The notes under the pieces were generated by a model. It did no database searches, had not been told where the DNA came from, and worked only from the letters and a program-made list of their open reading frames with translations. A stretch of 64,000 nucleotides of DNA, taken from NCBI RefSeq assembly GCF_947504105.1, contig NZ_CANNGP010000011.1:40187-104186 (forward strand), given 5' to 3'. This document shows, piece after piece, positions 1-8,670 of this stretch (positions are counted from its first letter, which is position 1; each line of letters begins with the position of its first letter). The stretch comes from an uncultured Tateyamaria sp. Lineage in GTDB: Bacteria > Pseudomonadota > Alphaproteobacteria > Rhodobacterales > Rhodobacteraceae. Both the position numbers and the translations under genes were made by a program.

Positions 1-103
1 AATCAACGAACACGGGTTCCCAGTCGAGGCCGGAGAGTTGCAGGGCAAGCGCCGCTTTGTAGGAGTTCCCGCTTTCGCCGAAGCAGTGCAGTTTGAAGGT
101 CAT
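1..103 (-). CDS. Glutathione S-transferase family protein, N-terminal fragment (cut by window edge)
   Basis: Only the first 34 codons lie in the window. The protein begins MTFKLHCFGESGNSYKAALA, which has the beta-alpha start of the thioredoxin-like GST domain, with a Ser-Gly-Asn-Ser stretch where GSTs place the residue that activates glutathione. The start is the ATG at 101-103. The family conjugates or reduces substrates with glutathione in the cytoplasm. The substrate cannot be judged from this fragment. Confidence 0.75.
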   Translation of the reverse strand, partial: MTFKLHCFGESGNSYKAALALQLSGLDWEPVFVD

Positions 104-155
104 GGGCGCAGGCCTTTCCGGTCGTGAGGTTTTGGAGGGCAGGACCGGTGGGTTT

Positions 156-199
156 CACACCCCCCGGACCCCCCGTGGAGTTTACTTAGCAAGATGAAG
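156..199 (+). repeat. Dispersed GC-rich intergenic repeat, copy 1
   Basis: A C-rich block is followed by GGAGTTTACTTAGCAAGATG. The same layout (C/G-rich block, GGAGTTT, then GGCAAGATGAA or a near match) recurs at 348-379 and 7579-7621, with looser relatives at 18756-18804, 31498-31542 and 51779-51815. The copies are always intergenic and mostly sit at gene ends. Confidence 0.6.
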
Positions 200-347
200 T
201 TGGATCTGTTCACCATGCATTAAGGTTAACGCGCCTATTGAAAGGATGCGTGGCAGGCTGGAGATCTGAGCCATGTGCAAGGTGAAGCCCCAACGTCCCG
301 TCCTTTGAGGCCGGATGGTGGGGTGGATCTTGCATTCTGATCCGTTC

Positions 348-379
348 TTCATCTTGCCAGAAAAACTCCCCCCGGAGGG
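348..379 (-). repeat. Dispersed GC-rich intergenic repeat, copy 2 (inverted)
   Basis: On the minus strand this reads as a G-rich block followed by GAGTTTTTCTGGCAAGATGA, closely matching copies 1 and 3. It lies just after the minus-strand acyl-CoA dehydrogenase stop, a place that suits a transcript end. Confidence 0.6.
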
Positions 380-411
380 CCGATCCATCACATGAGCGAC
401 CGTTTGGCGCA

Positions 412-1569
412 TCAGAACGCCCTCGCAATTAGCTCTTTCATGATTTCGTTGGTGCCGCCGTAGATCCGCTGCACCCGTGCGTCTGTCCACATGCCGCCGA
501 TGTCGTAGTCCTGCGTAAACCCGTACCCGCCATGCAGTTGAAGGCATTCGTCCAGCACCCAGGCTTGCGTATCGGTCGTCCAGTATTTGCACATGGCGGC
601 TTTATCTACGGTCAACTCGCCGCGGATGTGTTCAGCCATGCAGTCGTCAAAGAACGACCGGCTCACCATTGTTTTGGTCTTGGCCTCTGCCAGTTTGAAG
701 CGGGTGTTCTGGAATTGCAGGAGGTTGCCGCCGAAGGCTTCGCGTTCCTTGCAGTATGCAAGCGTACGTTCTACGGCACCTTCCATGGCGCCCACGGCGG
801 CGCAGGCGATGACCATGCGCTCTTGCGGCAGTTGCTGCATGAGCTGGTAGAAGCCCTGACCTTCCGCCCCGCTCAGGATGTTCTCAGGTGCGATTTCGAC
901 ATTGTCGAAGAACAGCTCGGACGTGTCCGAGGCATGCATCCCGATCTTGTCCAGATTGCGGCCGCGCGAGAACCCTTCGGCCCCATCCGTTTCGACCACA
1001 ACCAGCGATACGCCTTTCGATCCCAGCGAAGGGTCTGTCTTGGCGGCGACGATGATCAGGTTGGCGTGTTGGCCGTTGGTGATGAAGGTCTTGGAGCCTG
1101 TCAGTTTGTAGGCGTTGCCATCTTTGACGGCGCGGGTCTTGATCGCCTGCACGTCAGAGCCGGTGGACGGTTCGGTCATCGCCAAAGCACCCACCAACTC
1201 GCCGGTGACCAGCTTGGGCAGCCAGCGCTGCTTTTGATCGTCGGTCCCATAGGCCAGCACATAATGTGCAACGATGCCCGAGTGGATGCCGTGACCCCAT
1301 GCAGCCAGATTGGCCCGCGAAGCTTCGATAAGGATCGCGGCTTCGTGGCCGAAGTCGCCGCCTGCGCCGCCATATTCTTCGGGGATTGAAGGACAGAGAA
1401 GGCCCAATTCGCCCGCTTGGGCCCAGGTCGAGCGGTCCATCTCGCCTTGCTTGCGCCAGCGTTCGAAATGCGGCGCCCATTCATTGGTGATGAATTGCTC
1501 CGTCATGTCGGCGATCATCTGATGTTCTTCGGTCATCCAGCTGGATGATGCGGCAGCGATGTCTTTCAT
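412..1569 (-). CDS. Acyl-CoA dehydrogenase, medium size
   Basis: A 385-residue flavoenzyme of the acyl-CoA dehydrogenase family. It would oxidise an acyl-CoA to the 2-enoyl-CoA in the cytoplasm and pass electrons to ETF. The N-terminal helical domain contains [12 protein letters not shown]. The middle beta domain has the substrate/FAD loop [18 protein letters not shown] followed by [17 protein letters not shown]. The C-terminal end, [16 protein letters not shown] then [17 protein letters not shown], carries the likely catalytic Glu in GGTNEIM. Length fits short- and medium-chain members. The substrate is not predictable. A dispersed repeat follows it, and a small gene and a larger paralogue lie upstream on the same strand. 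Confidence 0.9.
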   Translation of the reverse strand: MKDIAAASSSWMTEEHQMIADMTEQFITNEWAPHFERWRKQGEMDRSTWAQAGELGLLCPSIPEEYGGAGGDFGHEAAILIEASRANLAAWGHGIHSGIVAHYVLAYGTDDQKQRWLPKLVTGELVGALAMTEPSTGSDVQAIKTRAVKDGNAYKLTGSKTFITNGQHANLIIVAAKTDPSLGSKGVSLVVVETDGAEGFSRGRNLDKIGMHASDTSELFFDNVEIAPENILSGAEGQGFYQLMQQLPQERMVIACAAVGAMEGAVERTLAYCKEREAFGGNLLQFQNTRFKLAEAKTKTMVSRSFFDDCMAEHIRGELTVDKAAMCKYWTTDTQAWVLDECLQLHGGYGFTQDYDIGGMWTDARVQRIYGGTNEIMKELIARAF

Positions 1570-1590
1570 GTGTCTCCTCCCCAGGAGATG

Positions 1591-1803
1591 TTAGCGTTTG
1601 CGCGCCTCCAACTCGGAATTGAACAGCCGCAACCGGGCCGTCAGATTTTCCTCGTTCATCACGCTATCGAAGTTCTCGAACAGGAACGACAGGGCCTCGC
1701 CCTCGTCCAGACTCGCTTCGGCGGCAAACCGCTTGAGGCGGCGATACCCGTCCTCTGTCATGGCGACGGGAAAGCGGCGGGTGAGGCGGAAGCGTTTGGG
1801 CAT
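1591..1803 (-). CDS. Small conserved-looking protein, possible ribbon-helix-helix type
   Basis: Seventy residues beginning MPKRFRLTRRFPVAMTEDGY. It has a basic N-terminus, then a charged, probably helical body (RRLKRFAAEASLDEGEALSF) and a short acidic-to-basic tail. The basic beta-like start followed by helices suggests a ribbon-helix-helix or antitoxin-like fold, but I do not recognise the family. It lies between two acyl-CoA dehydrogenase genes on the same strand, 21 bp before the smaller one. A hairpin terminator just upstream separates it from the larger one, so its promoter is probably short or shared. Function unknown. Confidence 0.55.
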   Translation of the reverse strand: MPKRFRLTRRFPVAMTEDGYRRLKRFAAEASLDEGEALSFLFENFDSVMNEENLTARLRLFNSELEARKR

Positions 1804-1814
1804 AAGCCGTCCTG

Positions 1815-1850
1815 AAAAATGAGTGGGACGGGCAAATTGCCCGCCCCACT
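1815..1850 (-). terminator. Rho-independent terminator of the large acyl-CoA dehydrogenase gene
   Basis: Two 14-base arms (1822-1835 and 1837-1850) pair with one mismatch. On the minus strand the hairpin is followed by ATTTTTC. It lies 5 bp after the stop of the 1855-3636 gene. Confidence 0.75.
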
Positions 1851-1854
1851 GACT

Positions 1855-3636
1855 TTAGAAGTTTGCCGCTTCCAGTGCCATCACAGTGTCGGCACCGGTC
1901 TGGATGCGCGTCAGGTGCAGCACGGTGGCAGGCAGTTGGCGCGCCATGTAGTAGCGGCCCGTCGCCAGCTTGGTCTCGTGGAACTCGGGATCCGACGTGC
2001 CATTGGCCAAGGCTTCAAGTGAGGCTTTGCCCATCCGCGCCCACATAAGGCCCAGGCAGACATGTCCGAACATGTGCATGAAGTCGTAGGACCCAGACAG
2101 CGCGTTGTTCGGGTTCGTCATGCCGTTCTGCATGAAGTACATGCCCGCGGCTTGCAGGTCCTTGGAGGCGGCCTTGAGCGGCTCCAGGAACTCAGCGTCA
2201 TAGGCCTCGTCCTGCCCCGCGTTGTCCTTGATGAAGGACTTCACCAGATCAAAGAACGCCATCACGTGCTTGCCACCGTCCTGCGCCAGCTTGCGGCCCA
2301 CGAGGTCCAGCGCCTGCACGCCATTGGCCCCTTCGTAGATCATCGCGATGCGGGCGTCGCGGGTGTATTGCGACATGCCCCATTCCTCGATGTAGCCGTG
2401 ACCGCCATAGACCTGCTGGGCTTTGATGGTGTTGTCATAGCCCACGTCGGTGAGGAAGCCTTTGATGATCGGCGTCAGCAGCGACACGATGCCGTCGGCG
2501 TCCTTGTCACCCGCCCGGTGGGCGGCGTCGATCATTGTGGCGCCCCACAGGATGAAGGCACGCGCACCTTCTGCGAACGACTTCTGTTCCATCAGTGAGC
2601 GGCGGATATCGGGGTGCACGATCAGCGGATCGGCGGGCTTTTCAGGGGCCTTGGCACCGGTCACGTCGCGCCCTTGCAGACGGTCGTTGGCGTACTCAAC
2701 GGCGTTTTGGTAAGCAACTTCGGCTTGGGACAGGCCTTGCATGCCTACACCCAGACGCGCTTCGTTCATCATGGTGAACATGGCGCGCATGCCCTTGTGC
2801 TCTTCCCCGATCAGGTAGCCTACGGCCCCGTCATAGTTCATCACGCAGGTGGAGTTGCCGTGAATGCCCATCTTCTCTTCGATGTTGCCGACGGCCACAC
2901 CGTTGCGCGCCCCGAGTGAGCCGTCTTCGTTCACCAGAAACTTCGGTACGATGAAGAGCGACACACCCTTGATCCCCTCGGGACCGCCGACGATCTTCGC
3001 CAGCACCAGGTGGATGATGTTGTCCGCCATGTCGTGTTCACCGGCTGAGATAAAGATCTTCTGGCCGGAGATTTTGTAGCTGCCGTCGTCCTGAGGCTCT
3101 GCCTTGGTGCGCATCAGGCCCAGATCGGTACCGCAATGCGGTTCGGTCAGGTTCATGGTGCCGGTCCATTCGCAGGACACCATCTTGGGCAGATAGGTTT
3201 CCTTTTGGGCTTGGCTGCCGTGCGCCAGAATGGCCGAAGCCGCGCCGTGCGTCAGACCCTGGTACATGGTGAAGGCCATGTTGGCGGACGAAAACATCTC
3301 GCCCACCGCCGTGCCGATGACGTAGGGCATGTTCTGGCCGCCGAATTCCTCGGGCATGTCCAGTCCGGGCCAGCCGCCTTCTTTCACCTGCTCGAACGCG
3401 TCCTTGAAGCCTGTGGGAGTGTAGACCACACCGTTTTCCAACCGGCAGCCTTCCTTGTCACCCACGACGTTCAGAGGTGCCAGAACTTCGGAGGTCAGCT
3501 TGCCTGCTTCGTCCAGAATGGCCGAGGTGAAATCCGCTTCCAACTCGTCATAGCCGGGGATGTCGCTGCCGGTGACGTTGAGCACGTCGTGCAGGATGAA
3601 TTGCATGTCCTTGGTGGGGGGCGTGTAGCTGGGCAT
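1855..3636 (-). CDS. Large acyl-CoA dehydrogenase, DmdC-like
   Basis: A 593-residue acyl-CoA dehydrogenase of the long type with an extra C-terminal helical domain. The start [20 protein letters not shown], the loop [18 protein letters not shown], the segment [12 protein letters not shown], and the likely catalytic Glu in [18 protein letters not shown] are as I remember for 3-methylmercaptopropionyl-CoA dehydrogenase (DmdC) and its many roseobacter paralogues. Genomes of this group often carry several copies, so a role in DMSP demethylation is possible but not shown, and a general fatty or branched acyl-CoA role is equally likely. No dmdA, dmdB or dmdD is nearby. The MerR gene upstream on the same strand (58 bp gap) may regulate it. 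Confidence 0.88.
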   Translation of the reverse strand: MPSYTPPTKDMQFILHDVLNVTGSDIPGYDELEADFTSAILDEAGKLTSEVLAPLNVVGDKEGCRLENGVVYTPTGFKDAFEQVKEGGWPGLDMPEEFGGQNMPYVIGTAVGEMFSSANMAFTMYQGLTHGAASAILAHGSQAQKETYLPKMVSCEWTGTMNLTEPHCGTDLGLMRTKAEPQDDGSYKISGQKIFISAGEHDMADNIIHLVLAKIVGGPEGIKGVSLFIVPKFLVNEDGSLGARNGVAVGNIEEKMGIHGNSTCVMNYDGAVGYLIGEEHKGMRAMFTMMNEARLGVGMQGLSQAEVAYQNAVEYANDRLQGRDVTGAKAPEKPADPLIVHPDIRRSLMEQKSFAEGARAFILWGATMIDAAHRAGDKDADGIVSLLTPIIKGFLTDVGYDNTIKAQQVYGGHGYIEEWGMSQYTRDARIAMIYEGANGVQALDLVGRKLAQDGGKHVMAFFDLVKSFIKDNAGQDEAYDAEFLEPLKAASKDLQAAGMYFMQNGMTNPNNALSGSYDFMHMFGHVCLGLMWARMGKASLEALANGTSDPEFHETKLATGRYYMARQLPATVLHLTRIQTGADTVMALEAANF

Positions 3637-3694
3637 AGGTTTCTCTCCCTTACTGCGTCGCGATCGCGGGGACCGCGCTATTCAATGTTGCCGC

Positions 3695-4096
3695 TTACTC
3701 AGCGGCCTTCTTCGTGGTGTTCATCGAGGCGATTATTTTTTCGCCCCATTTCAACTGGTTCTTGAGGTCGTCGATCGCCTCGGTCAGCTCGTCGCGCTGC
3801 CGTTCCATATCAGACAACCGGTCCCGCGCTATTTCATATGTGCGCGCAAATTGGGTCTGCTGCTGGTCGCCCATGTCGTAAAGGTCCAGAAGCTGACGTA
3901 TCTCCTCAAGGCTGAATCCAAAGCGTTTGCCGCGCAGGATCAGTTTCAACCGGGCGCGGTCGCGTTTGGTAAAGAGGCGTTTCTGACCCTCGCGGATCGG
4001 GAACAGCAATTCCTTCGCTTCGTAAAAGCGCAGTGTTCGCGGTGTCACGCCATAAACGTCACACATCTCGCGAATGGTCATCGATTTGTCACTCAT
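3695..4096 (-). CDS. MerR family transcriptional regulator, copy A
   Basis: A 133-residue regulator. The N-terminal winged helix-turn-helix has TIREMCDVYGVTPRTLRFYE, then the wing KELLFPIREGQKRLFTKRDR and LILRGKRFGFSLEEIRQLLD. A long dimerisation coiled coil follows (about residues 85-120) and no cysteine-rich metal site is visible. I chose the ATG at 4094-4096 because the MerR domain begins just after it; an open frame extends to 4267 but that extension reads as noise. It lies 58 bp upstream of the large acyl-CoA dehydrogenase on the same strand, so it may be a LiuR-type regulator of acyl-CoA metabolism. Its paralogue is at 4819-5208. Confidence 0.88.
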   Translation of the reverse strand: MSDKSMTIREMCDVYGVTPRTLRFYEAKELLFPIREGQKRLFTKRDRARLKLILRGKRFGFSLEEIRQLLDLYDMGDQQQTQFARTYEIARDRLSDMERQRDELTEAIDDLKNQLKWGEKIIASMNTTKKAAE

Positions 4097-4162
4097 CTGA
4101 TCGCTCGCATATCCTGTTACGCCCACCACATGGTGGAGACGCAGATTCGATGCAACCGGCAG

Positions 4163-4229
4163 GTGACGTTGACGTAAGTTGTACGTTGCGTCACGAAGTG
4201 AGTTGACGTGCTTGTGGGGCACGTCAACT
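4163..4229. promoter_or_regulatory. Two inverted repeats with TTGACGT half-sites between merR-A and the usp gene
   Basis: Site 1 (4163-4194) has GTGACG...CGTCAC arms enclosing a further ACGTTGACGT and TACGTTG. Site 2 (4201-4229) has 11-base arms AGTTGACGTGC and GCACGTCAACT around a 7-base spacer. TTGACGT-type dyads suit MerR proteins of the LiuR kind. They sit in the divergent promoter region, so autoregulation of merR-A is the simplest reading. Confidence 0.5.
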
Positions 4230-4252
4230 GCGATTGCGTCGGAATTTCGCGT

Positions 4253-4268
4253 CTTGATGCATATCAAG
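4253..4268. promoter_or_regulatory. FNR/FnrL-type box before the universal stress gene
   Basis: CTTGATGCATATCAAG is a perfect 16-base palindrome containing the FNR consensus TTGAT-N4-ATCAA. Its centre is about 63 bp before the usp start codon, which fits an activator site for an oxygen-responsive CRP/FNR protein. Confidence 0.75.
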
Positions 4269-4323
4269 GTGACACGTTCACCCTGCCGCTAGGCTGCCCG
4301 TGCAGTCAAAGGGAGTGCATGAC

Positions 4324-4770
4324 ATGTTCAAGAGAATTGTAGTGGGCGTCGACGGCTCGAGCACATCGGACAATGCGGTGCGCATTGCTTGCGACCTGGC
4401 GGGTAAGTACGACAGTGCGCTTTATCTGGTGCACACCCCGCAACCGCAGACGGTTGCTTTTGCCATGGGAGCCGTTGCCGGCTATCACGCCGTCACCACG
4501 ATGCCGAGCCAGGACGAAGTGGTGGAGGCGGCAAACAAGATCGTGGAAAGCGCAGAGGCCGTTGCCAAGGAATGCGGTCGGGAGATCGCAGAGGCGCGCA
4601 CGGATCAGGGCGACCCTGCCCAGAAGATCACGGCGTGCGCGCAGGATGTTGGCGCGGACCTGATTGTAACGGGACGACGTGGTTTGGGTAGTATTGGTTC
4701 CCTGGTCCAGGGCAGCACGAGCCAGCAGGTCAATCACCTGGCAAAATGCGCTACTTTGTCTGTGATCTAA
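4324..4770 (+). CDS. Universal stress protein (UspA family)
   Basis: A 148-residue single-domain Usp protein. It starts MFKRIVVGVDGSSTSDNAVR, with the Asp that contacts ATP, and ends with the nucleotide loop GRRGLGSIGSLVQGSTSQQV (the G-2x-G-9x-G-S/T pattern), so it probably binds ATP. I chose the ATG at 4324 since homology begins there and a GGGAG box precedes it; the ATG at 4300 is an alternative. The perfect FNR-type box upstream suggests induction under low oxygen, as is known for several usp genes. Its exact role in survival is not evident from sequence. Confidence 0.92.
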   Translation: MFKRIVVGVDGSSTSDNAVRIACDLAGKYDSALYLVHTPQPQTVAFAMGAVAGYHAVTTMPSQDEVVEAANKIVESAEAVAKECGREIAEARTDQGDPAQKITACAQDVGADLIVTGRRGLGSIGSLVQGSTSQQVNHLAKCATLSVI

Positions 4771-4818
4771 GACATTGCAGTGAATTGCTTGGGAGCGACG
4801 GTATGCGTCGCTGCCTGT

Positions 4819-5208
4819 TCAATTCTTGAGTTCAGTGGCGACGCTGTCGCGTAGCCCTTGCAACTCGTCCCGTGCTTCGTCCAGCTGCCTGCGCTGTTCG
4901 TCCAACTCTTTCAGTTGCCCGTCAGCCATTTCGACCCAGGTGCGCATCTGTGCCTCGGTCCCTTCATGTTCGTAGATCAGCAACCATTGACGGATGTCTT
5001 CCAGTTGGAAGCCAAACTTGCGTCCACGCAGGATCAGTTTCATGCGTGCGCATTCGCGTGGGCCATAGAATCGTGATCGACCCTCGCGGTCCGGTTGCAG
5101 CAACTCGATATATTCGTAGTAGCGCAGCGTGCGCGGCGTCACATCAAATTCCGCACACATCTCTTTAAAGCTCAAGCGGTCGTCTGCCATGACTTCCTTT
5201 GTCTCCAT
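4819..5208 (-). CDS. MerR family transcriptional regulator, copy B
   Basis: A 129-residue MerR protein clearly paralogous to copy A: FKEMCAEFDVTPRTLRYYEY, then LILRGRKFGFQLEDIRQWL, then a Glu/Gln-rich coiled coil ending ELKN. It has no metal-binding cysteines and is too short for a large effector domain. METKEVMADD provides two possible starts; the second Met (7) also fits the family. It lies convergent to the usp gene and divergent from a thioesterase gene, whose promoter it may control. Target unknown. Confidence 0.87.
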   Translation of the reverse strand: METKEVMADDRLSFKEMCAEFDVTPRTLRYYEYIELLQPDREGRSRFYGPRECARMKLILRGRKFGFQLEDIRQWLLIYEHEGTEAQMRTWVEMADGQLKELDEQRRQLDEARDELQGLRDSVATELKN

Positions 5209-5315
5209 CCCTGGACTTCAAGCCTAAGGCGCGTGCGCGCGGCGCGCAACAGGTGCCTTGCCCAAGCGGCGGACAAGACCCATAACGTAGGCCCAAGACC
5301 GCGCGACGAGGCCTT

Positions 5316-5744
5316 ATGTCCGACCCCGATAAACTGAAGCTTGCCCGACAATTCATCGAAGCTATTCCACATTCCCGCGATCTTGGCATGAAACTGACCG
5401 AGATGGACGATGGTGTGGCGGTGATCACAATGCCTTATGACAAAAGGCTGATCGGGGACCCGGAAACGGGCGTCATCAGCGGTGGGGCGGTGTCGGCTGT
5501 TATGGACACCTGTTGCGGAGCGGCTGTGATGAGCCATCCGGAAAACCTTGGCGGAACAGCCACGCTTGATCTGCGCATCGACTACATGCGTGCCGCGACC
5601 CCGGGGCAAGCCATCACGGCCCGCGCTACGTGCTATCATGTCACGCGCTCGGTTGCCTTCGTGCGTGCAACGGCCTGTGATGACGACAGCGACAACCCGG
5701 TGGCCAGCGCCACGGGCGCCTTTACGGTGGAGGGCAAGGTATGA
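5316..5744 (+). CDS. PaaI-type thioesterase (hotdog fold), first of a pair
   Basis: A 142-residue hotdog-fold protein. GDPETGVISGGAVSAVMDTC resembles the active-site helix region of PaaI/YbgC-like acyl-CoA thioesterases, followed by LDLRIDYMRAATPGQAITAR, the typical central strand. It probably hydrolyses an acyl- or aryl-CoA in the cytoplasm. It overlaps the next gene by 4 bp (ATGA), so the two are translated together and may form a heteromer. It starts 107 bp from merR-B, transcribed in the other direction. Confidence 0.85.
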   Translation: MSDPDKLKLARQFIEAIPHSRDLGMKLTEMDDGVAVITMPYDKRLIGDPETGVISGGAVSAVMDTCCGAAVMSHPENLGGTATLDLRIDYMRAATPGQAITARATCYHVTRSVAFVRATACDDDSDNPVASATGAFTVEGKV

Positions 5745-6241
5745 AACGCCCCGAGCCCGTGCAGGTCGTCAAGCAACGGCGCGATGCTGCGCTGTCCGCG
5801 TTGGTGGGCGGTGTGCCCTACATCCAGTATCTTGGTCTGACCTTTGATCGACGGGGGGATGAGTTGACGGGCGTGCTGCCCTTTGACGAAAAGCTGATCG
5901 GCAACCCGCTGCTGCCTGCGCTACATGGCGGTGTAACAGCGGCCTTTCTGGAGGCGACGGCGGTCATCACCCTGTCCTGGTCCTATCTTTGGGAAGACAT
6001 CGAAAGCGGTGCACTCGACTTTGATCCGAGCGCTGCGCCAATACTGCCTCGCTTGCCCAAAACGGTCGACTTCTCTGTCGACTACCTGCGCTCGGGGCTG
6101 CCCCGTGACGCCTATGCGCGGGCGCGCATCAACCGCTCGGGGCGGCGTTATGCGTCGGTTCATGTCGAGGGGTGGCAGGACAACCGAGACCGCCTGTTCG
6201 CACAGGCCACCGGGCATTTTGTCATGCCGCAACGGCGGTAG
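5741..6241 (+). CDS. PaaI-type thioesterase (hotdog fold), second of a pair
   Basis: A 166-residue paralogue of the preceding thioesterase. LPFDEKLIGNPLLPALHGGV matches the first protein's MPYDKRLIGDPETGVISGGA, and VDFSVDYLRSGLPRDAYARA matches its central strand. It has HGG where the first has SGG at the helix start, so the two may differ in activity. The start overlaps the upstream stop (ATGA), and its own stop abuts the next gene's ATG with no gap, giving a three-gene operon with the MATE pump. Confidence 0.85.
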   Translation: MKRPEPVQVVKQRRDAALSALVGGVPYIQYLGLTFDRRGDELTGVLPFDEKLIGNPLLPALHGGVTAAFLEATAVITLSWSYLWEDIESGALDFDPSAAPILPRLPKTVDFSVDYLRSGLPRDAYARARINRSGRRYASVHVEGWQDNRDRLFAQATGHFVMPQRR

Positions 6242-7573
6242 ATGGAGGCTGTAGCGCCCACCGAACCTCCCGCCCCGCTGACGCACAAGCGGGTGCTGAG
6301 GATTGCGCTGCCCATCGTGTTGTCGAACGCGACGGTGCCGATCCTTGGGGCCGTCGACGTGGGCGTAGTGGGGCAGTTGGGCGAAGCGGCCCCCATTGGC
6401 GCCGTCGCCATGGGGGCGATCATCCTGACCACGATTTACTGGATTTTCGGTTTCCTGCGCATGGGCACTGTCAGCCTTGTGGGGCAGGCCGCCGGTGCTG
6501 GGGACAATGATGAAGTGTCGGCCTGGCTCACCCGTGCATTGTTGGTTGCCGGGATCGGCGGTGCCGGGTTGATCCTGCTGCAAATCCCCATCTTCTGGGT
6601 TGCGTTCCAACTGTCGCCTGCAAGCGCCGAGGTGGAAAACCTGACCCGCGACTACCTGTTCATCCGCATCTGGACAGCCCCCGCGGCCATCGCTGTTTAC
6701 GCGCTGACCGGCTGGCTTGTGGCAATGGAGCGGACGGGCGGCGTGTTCTGGGTCCAGTTGGTGATGAACGGGGTGAACATTGCGCTCAACTTCGTCTTTG
6801 TTCTGGGGTTCGGCTGGGGGGTCTCCGGTGTTGCCATCGCGACGGTCATCGCGGAAGTGATTGGCGCGGCACTTGGGTTGTGGTTCTGCCGGGCCGCCTT
6901 TGCCCGTCCGGCGTGGTGCGACTGGCCCCGTGTGCTGCGCCGCGCCCAACTGATCAAGATGGCGCTGTTGAACACGGATATCCTGCTGCGCTCGGCCATG
7001 CTGATGATCATCTTTTCCAGCTTCGTGTTTCTGGGCGCGCGGTTTGGCGATGTGACGCTGGCGGCGAACGAGGTGTTGATCCAGTTCATGTACATCACGG
7101 CTTACGCCATGGATGGTTTTGCCTTTGCAGCCGAAACCCTGATCGCCCGGGCTTATGGTCGCCGCGATCCGGCACGGGTGCGGCGCTCATCATTGATGAC
7201 GGGGATGTGGGGCATGGTGATTTGCGCGTCGACGGCCCTTGCGTTCCTGTTGGCAGGCCCGTGGCTGATCGACGTGATGGCCAAGGACGCGGATGTTCAA
7301 CTGGTGGCGCGGGAATATCTGTGGTGGATGGTGGCGGCACCCTTGGTGGGCTGTGCGGCGTGGATGTTCGATGGCATTTTCATCGGTGCGGGCCGCGGGC
7401 GGGATATGCGCAACATGATGGCGATATCGTTTGTTCTGTATTGGCTGGCCGTGCTGACGCTGCTGCCCCTGATGGGAAATCACGGCCTTTGGGCGGCCTT
7501 GCTTGTGTCGTTCATTGCGCGCGGTGTGACGCTTGGAGTGCGCTATCCGGCGTTGGAGCGGGCAGCGGGTTGA
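6242..7573 (+). CDS. MATE family multidrug efflux transporter (DinF-like)
   Basis: A 443-residue membrane protein with about twelve hydrophobic segments. It starts TEPPAPLTHKRVLRIALPIV and contains PILGAVDVGVVGQLGEAAPI, the first-helix pattern of MATE transporters, plus the matching second half (ANEVLIQFMYITAYAMDGFA). The family exports cationic or hydrophobic compounds from the inner membrane in exchange for protons or sodium. It begins directly after the thioesterase stop, so it is translated from the same transcript. A dispersed hairpin repeat follows its stop. Confidence 0.92.
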   Translation: MEAVAPTEPPAPLTHKRVLRIALPIVLSNATVPILGAVDVGVVGQLGEAAPIGAVAMGAIILTTIYWIFGFLRMGTVSLVGQAAGAGDNDEVSAWLTRALLVAGIGGAGLILLQIPIFWVAFQLSPASAEVENLTRDYLFIRIWTAPAAIAVYALTGWLVAMERTGGVFWVQLVMNGVNIALNFVFVLGFGWGVSGVAIATVIAEVIGAALGLWFCRAAFARPAWCDWPRVLRRAQLIKMALLNTDILLRSAMLMIIFSSFVFLGARFGDVTLAANEVLIQFMYITAYAMDGFAFAAETLIARAYGRRDPARVRRSSLMTGMWGMVICASTALAFLLAGPWLIDVMAKDADVQLVAREYLWWMVAAPLVGCAAWMFDGIFIGAGRGRDMRNMMAISFVLYWLAVLTLLPLMGNHGLWAALLVSFIARGVTLGVRYPALERAAG

Positions 7574-7578
7574 GGACT

Positions 7579-7621
7579 GGGGCGCTGCCCCAGACCCCGG
7601 AGTTTACCCGGCAAGATGAAA
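7579..7621 (+). repeat. Dispersed GC-rich repeat, copy 3, at the end of the MATE gene
   Basis: GGGGCGCTGCCCC forms a 5-bp stem with a 3-base loop (7579-7591). It is followed by ACCCCGGAGTTTACCCGGCA and AGATGAAA. It lies between the convergent MATE and pyrD genes and could act as a terminator for the plus strand. Confidence 0.6.
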
Positions 7622-7626
7622 GAGGA

Positions 7627-8670
7627 TCAAAGCCAGTCGGCAGTGTCCGTTCCGACGGCTTCGCTGACCGATTGGAAGCCATCCCGTTCCAGTTGCAGAT
7701 CCAGACCCTCGGCGATGCGCGCAGCGAGGCTGAGACCGCCAAAGACGAGACCCGTATAGAGCTGCACGGCCGACGCCCCCGCCTTGATCTTGGCATAGGC
7801 CTGTTCGGCAGATGCGACACCGCCTACACCGACCAGCGGCGTCTTAGTCAGTTGGTGCAGCTTTGCAAGCACGCGGGTGGACTTTTCGAACAGTGGCTGT
7901 CCGGACAGGCCACCTTTTTCCCCGGCATGCGGGCTTTGCAGCCCGTCACGATCCAGCGTCGTATTGGTGGCAATGATCGCGGCTACGCGTGCATCCTCCG
8001 CCACCTTGGCAATGTCGGCGAGGTCCAGGTCGGTCAGATCCGGCGCGATTTTGAGGAACACCGGGATGTCGCCGCGCACCTGCATCACGCCGTCGAGCAA
8101 CGCAGCAAGCGCCATTGGACCTTGCAAGTCCCGCAGCTTTTCGGTGTTGGGGCTGGAGACGTTCACCGTGGCAAAGTCGATATGAGGCGCGCAGTGCTGC
8201 AGAACGCGGGCGAAATCCTCCGCCCGATTAGCGCTGTCTTTGTTGGCGCCAAGGTTGAGGCCGACGGGCACGCCCCTTGGTCGCTTGGCAAGCCGAGTCG
8301 CAATCGCTTCCATCCCATCATTGTTGAAGCCGAAGCGGTTGATGGCGGCTGCATCCCTGGCCAGTCGAAACAGGCGCGGTTTGGGGTTGCCAGGTTGGGG
8401 AAGGGGGGTGGCCGCGCCCACTTCGATCCAGCCGAAACCAGCGCGGCTGAGCGGGGCGATGGCGGTGGCGTTCTTGTCAAACCCGGCGGCGAGCCCTACG
8501 GGGTTGGGCAACGTCATACCCGCAAGCGTTGTGCGCAGTCGGTCGCTTGTCACCGGTCCTGGCAAGGGGGCCAGTGGGGTGTGCAGCGCCTTGAGTGCCA
8601 GCCCGTGCGCAATCTCGGGGTCGAGCTTGCGGAGGGTTCGTGTTCCGATCCGTTCCAATGCCTGTTTCAT
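7627..8670 (-). CDS. pyrD: Dihydroorotate dehydrogenase (quinone), class 2
   Basis: A 347-residue membrane-associated FMN enzyme of pyrimidine synthesis, oxidising dihydroorotate to orotate with quinone. [49 protein letters not shown] and [16 protein letters not shown] are class 2 signatures; the Ser of VNVSSPNT is the expected catalytic base. The phosphate-binding end has [20 protein letters not shown]. The ATG at 8668-8670 overlaps the stop of the upstream gene as ATGA, which decides the start over an in-frame ATG further out. It follows the DUF1330 and DUF952 genes on the same transcript. Confidence 0.95.
   Translation of the reverse strand: MKQALERIGTRTLRKLDPEIAHGLALKALHTPLAPLPGPVTSDRLRTTLAGMTLPNPVGLAAGFDKNATAIAPLSRAGFGWIEVGAATPLPQPGNPKPRLFRLARDAAAINRFGFNNDGMEAIATRLAKRPRGVPVGLNLGANKDSANRAEDFARVLQHCAPHIDFATVNVSSPNTEKLRDLQGPMALAALLDGVMQVRGDIPVFLKIAPDLTDLDLADIAKVAEDARVAAIIATNTTLDRDGLQSPHAGEKGGLSGQPLFEKSTRVLAKLHQLTKTPLVGVGGVASAEQAYAKIKAGASAVQLYTGLVFGGLSLAARIAEGLDLQLERDGFQSVSEAVGTDTADWL

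Larger units (their letters stand above)
104..411. other. Intergenic stretch with two facing repeat copies
   Basis: No gene is supported between the GST start and the end of the acyl-CoA dehydrogenase gene. The stretch holds two copies of the dispersed GC-rich repeat in opposite orientation (listed separately) and otherwise unremarkable sequence. Confidence 0.5.

Noticed and set aside
532..1389. Long open frame antisense to the acyl-CoA dehydrogenase
   Set aside because: It reads out of phase on the opposite strand of a clear enzyme gene and its peptide has no family features; GC-rich codon use leaves the opposite strand open.
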